Of a DNA stretch of 10,151 bases, positions 6,430 to 10,151 are shown piece by piece. Source of the stretch: an uncultured Marmoricola sp. (lineage in GTDB: Bacteria > Actinomycetota > Actinomycetes > Propionibacteriales > Nocardioidaceae); contig NZ_CALTZE010000129.1 of NCBI RefSeq assembly GCF_943913695.1, forward strand, positions 1 through 10,151, given 5' to 3'. The first letter of the stretch is position 1, and each line of letters begins with the position of its first letter. The notes under the pieces were generated by a model that worked only from the letters and a program-made list of their open reading frames with translations, had not been told where the DNA came from and did not search any database. A program made the position numbers and the translations under genes.

Positions 6430-8000
6430 GACGCCTCCTGCTGTTGCTGCTGCTGCTGTTGCTGGTCGTGCTGGGAGGAGAAGGAGTCGAGTGCAGGGCC
6501 GGTGTCCTGCGGGGTGGCGTGCACCGCCACGCGCTCGGGCTCGGGGCGTACGACGGGTCGGCTCGCGGGGCCGGCGAGCACCCAGGTGTCCTTGGAGCCG
6601 CCTCCGCGCGAGGAGTTGACGATCAGCTCGCCCTCGCCCAGCGCGACCCGGGTCAGGCCGCCGGGCAGCACCCACACGCGGTTGCCGTCGTTGACGGCGA
6701 AGGGCCGCAGGTCGACGTGGCGGGGCCGCATCACGCCGTCGACGTAGGTCGGCACGGTCGAGAGCTGCACGACGGGCTGGGCGATCCAGGAGCGCGGGTC
6801 GTCGAGCACCTTGGCGCGCAGCTCCTCCAGCTCGGCGCGGGTCGCCTGCGGTCCGATCACGATGCCCTTGCCGCCGGAGCCGTCGACCGGCTTGAGCACC
6901 AGCTCGTCGAGGCGGTCCATGACCTCCTCGCGGTGGTCGGCGTCGCCGAGCCGCCAGGTGTCGACGTTGCGCAGCACCGGCTCCTCGCCGAGGTAGTAGC
7001 GCACCAGGTCGGGCAGGTAGGTGTAGATCAGCTTGTCGTCGGCCACGCCGTTGCCCACGGCGTTGGCGATGGTCACGTTGCCGGCGCGGGCGGCGTTGAG
7101 CAGGCCGGAGCAGCCGAGCAGCGAGGAGCTGCGGAAGTGCACCGGGTCGAGGAACTCGTCGTCGACGCGGCGGTAGATCACGTGCACCGGCTCCAGGCCC
7201 TGGGTGGTGCGCATCATCACGCGACCGCGACGGCACTCCAGGTCGCGGCCCTCGACCAGCTCCACACCCATGGTGCGCGCGAGCAGGGCGTGCTCGAAGT
7301 AGGCGCCGTTGAAGACGCCCGGGGTCAGCACCACGACGTTGGGGTCGGTGACGCCGGCCGGGGCTGCGGCACGCAGGGCCGTGAGCAGCTTCTGCGGGTA
7401 GCCGGCGACCGGGCGGATCCGGTGCTCGGCGAAGAGCTCGGGGAGGGCGGCGGCGATGGCGCGGCGGTTGGTCATCACGTAGGAGACGCCCGAGGGCACC
7501 CGGACGTTGTCCTCCAGCACGCGGAACTCGCCGTCGGCGTCGCGGATCAGGTCGATGCCGCTGACGTGCACGCGGACGCCGTTGGGCGGCTCGATGCCGG
7601 CGGCGGCACGGTGGAAGTGCGAGGAGGTGGTGATCACGCGCCGCGGCACCACGCCGTCGGTGAGCACCTCGCCGGCGTCGTAGATGTCGGCGAGGAAGCG
7701 CTCCAGGGTCTGCACGCGCTGCTGCACCCCGCGCTCCACGGTGCTCCAGGCGTCCATCTCGATGACCCGGGGCAGCACGTCAAGGGGGAAGGCGCGCTCC
7801 TCGCCGCCGATGTCGAAGGTGACGCCCTGGTCGAGGTAGCTCGACGCCAGCGCCTCGACCCGCGTCTGCAGCTCCGCGCGGCCCATCGACTGCACGGAGG
7901 GGTGCACCGAGGTGTACGGCGTGCGCAGCGACTCCTCGTCGTACATCTCGTCGTAGGCCGCACCCGTGTGTGCGGCGTAGTCCTCGAAGATGCCCGTCAC
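6423..8000 (-). CDS. Circularly permuted type 2 ATP-grasp protein (COG2308), predicted amide/peptide ligase
   Basis: A 525-aa protein. Family landmarks run in order: AAYDEMYDE near the N-terminus, FRVLEDNVRVPSGVSYV (residues 159-175), YRRVDDEFLDP (276-286), NAVGNGVADDKLIY (313-326), the glycine-rich nucleotide loop LVLKPVDGSGGKGIVIG (367-383), PRHVDLRPF (426-434) and LPGGLTRVA through SRGGGSKDTWVL (445-475). ATP-grasp enzymes join a carboxylate to an amine through an acyl-phosphate. This permuted group is predicted to make peptide-like bonds, but its substrates are unknown. After about residue 478 the tail is low in complexity and ends in nine consecutive glutamines followed by EASC. The start is GTG 8000, the family-typical N-terminus; it lacks a Shine-Dalgarno but has TAGGGT 7 nt upstream. 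It leads the operon with the Alpha-E and transglutaminase genes and lies 37 nt downstream of map. Confidence 0.93.
   Translation of the reverse strand: MTGIFEDYAAHTGAAYDEMYDEESLRTPYTSVHPSVQSMGRAELQTRVEALASSYLDQGVTFDIGGEERAFPLDVLPRVIEMDAWSTVERGVQQRVQTLERFLADIYDAGEVLTDGVVPRRVITTSSHFHRAAAGIEPPNGVRVHVSGIDLIRDADGEFRVLEDNVRVPSGVSYVMTNRRAIAAALPELFAEHRIRPVAGYPQKLLTALRAAAPAGVTDPNVVVLTPGVFNGAYFEHALLARTMGVELVEGRDLECRRGRVMMRTTQGLEPVHVIYRRVDDEFLDPVHFRSSSLLGCSGLLNAARAGNVTIANAVGNGVADDKLIYTYLPDLVRYYLGEEPVLRNVDTWRLGDADHREEVMDRLDELVLKPVDGSGGKGIVIGPQATRAELEELRAKVLDDPRSWIAQPVVQLSTVPTYVDGVMRPRHVDLRPFAVNDGNRVWVLPGGLTRVALGEGELIVNSSRGGGSKDTWVLAGPASRPVVRPEPERVAVHATPQDTGPALDSFSSQHDQQQQQQQQQEASC
6438..6464 (-). repeat. 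CAG/CAA trinucleotide repeat encoding nine glutamines
   Basis: Nine consecutive Gln codons (CAG with two CAA interruptions) lie close to the C-terminus of the ATP-grasp protein. The tract ends 3 nt before the AGGAGG ribosome binding site of the Alpha-E gene. Gain or loss of whole units would keep the frame, so the tract could vary in length between strains. Confidence 0.9.
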
Positions 8001-8007
8001 AGGAGGG

Positions 8008-8013
8008 ACCCTA
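8008..8013 (-). promoter_or_regulatory. -10 element of the ATP-grasp operon, leaderless arrangement
   Basis: On the minus strand TAGGGT is followed by exactly 7 nt and the GTG start at 8000. The 37-nt gap after map therefore probably holds an independent promoter, although read-through from map is possible. No clear -35 hexamer is visible. Confidence 0.45.
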
Positions 8014-8037
8014 GCGGGGGCGGGAGACCACGGGACC

Positions 8038-8886
8038 TCAGGCCAGGGTCAGGATCTCGGCGCCGGTCGCCGTGACGAGCAGGGTGTGCTCGAACTGGGC
8101 CGACCAGCGGCGGTCGCGGGTGACCACGGTCCAGCCGTCGTCCCACATCTCCCACTCGTGGGTGCCGAGGTTGAGCATCGGCTCGATGGTGAAGGTCATG
8201 CCGGGCAGGATCTCCTCGGCGAAGCGCGGGTCGTCGTAGTGCGGCACGACCAGCCCGCTGTGGAACGACGTCCCGATGCCGTGGCCGGTGAACTCGCGCA
8301 CCACGCCGTAGCCGTGGCGCCGGGCGTAGGACTCGATCACCCGGCCGATCACGTCGAGCCGGCGCCCGGGACGCACGGCGTTGATCGCGCGCCGCAGCGC
8401 CTCCTCGGTGCGCTCGACGAGGTCGCGCACCTCCTGGGTGACGCCCGGGGTGAGGAAGGTGGCGTTGGTGTCGCCGTGCACGCCGTCGAGGTAGGCGGTG
8501 ATGTCGATGTTGACGATGTCGCCGTCCTGCACGACGTAGCTGTCGGGGATGCCGTGGCACACGACCTCGTTGACGCTGGCGCACAGCGACTTGGGGAAGC
8601 CCTTGTAGCCGAGCGTGGAGGGGTAGGCGCCGTGGTCGCAGAGGAACTCGTGGCCGATCCGGTCGAGCTCGTCGGTGGTCACACCGGGAGCCACGTGGGA
8701 GCCGACGAGGTCGCGCGCCTGCGCGGCGAGGCGGCCGGCGGCGCGCATCCGCTCGATCGTCTCGGCGTCCTTGACCTCGGAGCCCTCGAAGGGCGCGGGC
8801 GCCGGCTTGTCGACGTACTCCGGCCGCGGGATGTGGGCCGGGACCGGGCGTCGGGCGGAGACGCGTCCGGGAGCCATCGCAGTCAC
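8038..8886 (-). CDS. map: Type I methionine aminopeptidase
   Basis: Removes the initiator methionine from nascent proteins in the cytoplasm. Counted from GTG 8886 the protein has 282 residues. All five metal ligands of the M24A family are present: D128 (NIDIT), D139 (HGDTNATF), H202 (FTGHGIG), E235 (TIEPM) and E266 (QFEHT). The substrate-contacting His is H111 in CHGIPD. Residues 1-40 are an N-terminal extension with Pro and Arg, as in actinobacterial MetAP1c-type enzymes; the fragment PAHIPRPEYV is typical of that group. The start is either GTG 8886 or ATG 8877. I prefer 8886 because TACGCT lies exactly 7 nt before it (leaderless spacing) and neither codon has a Shine-Dalgarno. The gene is divergent from the 61-aa gene and upstream of the ATP-grasp operon. 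Confidence 0.95.
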   Translation of the reverse strand: MTAMAPGRVSARRPVPAHIPRPEYVDKPAPAPFEGSEVKDAETIERMRAAGRLAAQARDLVGSHVAPGVTTDELDRIGHEFLCDHGAYPSTLGYKGFPKSLCASVNEVVCHGIPDSYVVQDGDIVNIDITAYLDGVHGDTNATFLTPGVTQEVRDLVERTEEALRRAINAVRPGRRLDVIGRVIESYARRHGYGVVREFTGHGIGTSFHSGLVVPHYDDPRFAEEILPGMTFTIEPMLNLGTHEWEMWDDGWTVVTRDRRWSAQFEHTLLVTATGAEILTLA

Positions 8887-8893
8887 GCCGAGA

Positions 8894-8899
8894 AGCGTA
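8894..8899 (-). promoter_or_regulatory. -10 element of map, leaderless arrangement
   Basis: Minus-strand TACGCT, then 7 nt, then GTG 8886. The hexamer is identical to that of yaaA. It overlaps by 2 nt the -10-like TAGTGT of the divergent 61-aa gene (8898-8903). Confidence 0.5.
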
Positions 8900-8903
8900 G
8901 TGT
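8898..8903 (+). promoter_or_regulatory. -10 element of the 61-aa gene, probable leaderless start
   Basis: TAGTGT at 8898-8903 is 8 nt before the ATG at 8912. The only Shine-Dalgarno-like GGAGG (8906-8910) is 1 nt from the ATG, too close to work, which favours leaderless initiation. Its overlap with the map -10 hexamer means the polymerase could occupy only one direction at a time. Confidence 0.4.
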
Positions 8904-8911
8904 CCGGAGGC

Positions 8912-9097
8912 ATGAGCGAGTTCTGGTACTGCCTCAAGCACGAGCGGGTCGAGCCCCGCGACGGCTGCCGCAACTCCGACCGCCTCGGGCCCTACGACTC
9001 CGAGGCCGCCGCCTCACGGGCCCTGGAGAAGGTCGAGGAGCGCAACGAGGAGTGGGACAACGACCCCCGGTGGAACGACGACGTCCTCGAGGACTGA
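8912..9097 (+). CDS. Conserved small actinobacterial protein, 61 aa, function unknown
   Basis: The protein opens with MSEFWYCLKH and continues with a GC at residues 18-19, a DRLGPYDS turn, a helix ASRALEKVEERNEEW and an acidic tail (DNDPRWNDD). It resembles small proteins in other actinobacteria that databases sometimes label SPOR-domain-like because of the LGPY...A..AL pattern; I recall this pattern but could not compare. C7, H10 and C19 might bind a metal, but three residues alone are weak evidence. There is no signal peptide, so it is probably cytoplasmic. Codon use is like the surrounding genes (strong G/C at third positions), which supports it as real. The ATG at 8912 fits both the expected N-terminus and the promoter spacing. 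It is divergent from map and convergent with the M15 peptidase gene. Confidence 0.8.
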   Translation: MSEFWYCLKHERVEPRDGCRNSDRLGPYDSEAAASRALEKVEERNEEWDNDPRWNDDVLED

Positions 9098-9114
9098 GCT
9101 GGCCCGGCTCGCGC

Positions 9115-9135
9115 GGCTGACCGGCTCGCTCAGCC
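9115..9135. terminator. Hairpin between the convergent 61-aa and M15 genes, candidate bidirectional terminator
   Basis: GGCTGA (9115-9120), a 9-nt loop and TCAGCC (9130-9135) form a 6-bp stem in the 32-nt gap; the right arm overlaps the stop codon of the peptidase gene. There is no T-tract, as is common for actinobacterial terminators, so the assignment rests on position only. Confidence 0.3.
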
Positions 9136-10151
9136 CGTGAAGCCGCCACCGGCGACGGAGGTGACCCGCCCGTCGTAGTGGTGGGCGTCGCTGGTGCCGT
9201 AGGTCCAGCGGAAGCCGTGCCGGCGCCACAGCTGTACGACGGCGTGGTCGCTGCTGCGCCAGGCCACCTGCGGGTGCGAGCGCGAGACCCACCACGTGTT
9301 GGGCACCCAGCCCGCCGAGGTGCGGTAGGGGTTCTCCCACGGGTTGAGGTCGACCGAGCGCCCCGTGGAGTGCGGGGAGCGCACGCCGGGGCGCCCCACG
9401 ACCTGGCGGCAGTTGAAGGCCGAGGTGTTGTCGGCCCGCATCGAGGCGCGGTCGTCGGCGCCCTGCAGCTCCCGGCTCCAGCCGAACCGGTCGACGCGAT
9501 ACATCGAGCGGATCGGCAGCGCCCGGGCGTGCATCTCGGCGAGCGCGGCCCCGGCGCGGCGGGCGATCGCCGCGTTGACCACGAGCTCGCCGCGGTAGCG
9601 GTAGCCGTCGAAGCCCCAGTAGTTCACCCGCAGCAGACGCAGCCCGTCGCGTCCCACGGGGCAGCCGCGGTGCCAGCTGCGCCCGACCATGGAGCGCCAC
9701 ACGGCGTCGGGGACCCGCCCGACGGTGAGGTGGGGTCCGGACCCGACGGCCCGTGCCTGGACCGGCAGCGCCCGCGGCGCGGGACCGCCCAGGCGCAGCG
9801 GCGCCCGCCGCGGCCGGTTGTCGACGGTGATCACCGCGGAGTGCGCGGCCGCCCACGCGACGTCCTCACGCGCCCCGGAGATGCCGCGGGCCCGCCAGGT
9901 CAGGTCGGCGCGGGGCCGGAAGGTGAAGGTCGTCAGGCCGGTGGCGTTGGTCGTGCGGAGCCCGAGGGTGCGCCAGGCCGAGCCCACCCGCTGCTCGTAG
10001 ACCACCGTCGCGCCGACGACGGGCTCCCCGGTCTGCCGGGTGAAGACCGTGCGCAGCTGCAGGCTGCTCTCGTCGACGACCACCCGCGGCGAGTCGGCCG
10101 CCAGCACGGTCGGGACCGGGGTGGGCGGGGGCTCGTCGGCGTACGCCGGGG
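9130..10151 (-). CDS. Secreted M15 family D,D-peptidase (VanY-like) with Ig-like domain, 5' end outside window
   Basis: The open frame continues through the right edge; 339 complete codons are in the window. The first residues read PAYADEPPPTPVPT, which looks like the end of a signal peptide (AYA, then cleavage) and a Pro-rich linker. An Ig-like beta domain follows (about the next 90 residues, with GEPVVGATVVYEQR and TTNATGLTTFTFRP). The C-terminal ~200 residues are a zinc peptidase of the M15 type: SPHSTGRSVDLNPWENPY carries the HxxxxxxD metal ligands (His codon 9370-9372, Asp codon 9349-9351), and SDAHHYD near the end supplies the third ligand and base (9178-9183). Such enzymes trim D-Ala or D-amino acid ends of peptidoglycan stem peptides outside the membrane. 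The exact substrate is not deducible. Conserved Cys in HRGCP and FNCRQ may form a disulphide. Confidence 0.88.
   Translation of the reverse strand, partial: PAYADEPPPTPVPTVLAADSPRVVVDESSLQLRTVFTRQTGEPVVGATVVYEQRVGSAWRTLGLRTTNATGLTTFTFRPRADLTWRARGISGAREDVAWAAAHSAVITVDNRPRRAPLRLGGPAPRALPVQARAVGSGPHLTVGRVPDAVWRSMVGRSWHRGCPVGRDGLRLLRVNYWGFDGYRYRGELVVNAAIARRAGAALAEMHARALPIRSMYRVDRFGWSRELQGADDRASMRADNTSAFNCRQVVGRPGVRSPHSTGRSVDLNPWENPYRTSAGWVPNTWWVSRSHPQVAWRSSDHAVVQLWRRHGFRWTYGTSDAHHYDGRVTSVAGGGFTG

Noticed and set aside
6438..6464. Tandem CTG/TTG units as a possible CRISPR or mobile-element border
   Set aside because: It is a plain coding trinucleotide run without spacers; no Cas genes or inverted repeats are nearby.
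8001..8037. Possible terminator between map and the ATP-grasp gene
   Set aside because: GGGACC occurs twice as a direct repeat, not as an inverted one, and no stable stem was found.
6444..8075. A 543-codon open frame on the plus strand
   Set aside because: It is the antisense shadow of the ATP-grasp gene; its product is Gly/Val/His-rich with no recognisable domain, and open antisense frames are expected at this GC content.
9130..10151. Extensin-like (DUF3574/ExtC-type) assignment for the right-hand gene
   Set aside because: The HxxxxxxD motif in SPHSTGRSVDLNP and the terminal HH fit M15 zinc peptidases better.

Overview
The window is very GC-rich chromosomal DNA with strong third-position G/C bias, many GTG starts and leaderless-looking promoters. 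This points to an actinobacterium. The DUF222/HNH gene, the Nif3 - zinc-ribbon - phosphatase order and the style of the proteins suggest Nocardioidaceae (Nocardioides-like), but I infer the genus from general familiarity, not from a search. Apart from the DUF222/HNH gene and its flanking repeat, everything looks like ordinary core chromosome.

Layout. Positions 1-1860 (+) hold an operon: the 3' end of a Nif3-family metal protein, a coiled-coil C4 zinc-ribbon protein, and a histidine-phosphatase protein. The last corresponds to the C-terminal half of the RNase HI/phosphatase fusion found at this place in mycobacteria. A short palindromic intergenic repeat (about 1882-1928) precedes a DUF222/HNH nuclease gene (2030 or 2042 to 3391, +). 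A YaaA-family gene converges on it (3408-4187, -). The RNase P RNA gene rnpB (4222-4609, +) diverges from yaaA and is complete, closed by a perfect 13-bp P1 helix.

Positions 4617-8000 (-) carry a tightly packed three-gene operon: circularly permuted ATP-grasp (COG2308), Alpha-E (COG2307) and transglutaminase-like protein (COG1305). This gene set has been predicted to make and modify peptides or amide-linked products; its substrate is unknown. It is the most interesting biological system here. Upstream in the same direction is map (methionine aminopeptidase, 8038-8886). A 61-aa conserved small protein (8912-9097, +) diverges from map. The window ends in a secreted M15-type D,D-peptidase with an N-terminal Ig-like domain (9130 to the right edge, -; signal peptide beyond the edge).

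The main new observation is regulatory. yaaA, the ATP-grasp gene and map each have a TANNNT hexamer exactly 7 nt before a GTG start and lack a good Shine-Dalgarno at that start. This is the signature of leaderless transcription. Two of these promoters lie back-to-back with a second -10-like hexamer, for rnpB and for the 61-aa gene. A glutamine-repeat C-terminus on the ATP-grasp protein, placed directly before the ribosome binding site of the next gene, and an internal duplicated motif in the Alpha-E protein are further points worth checking.
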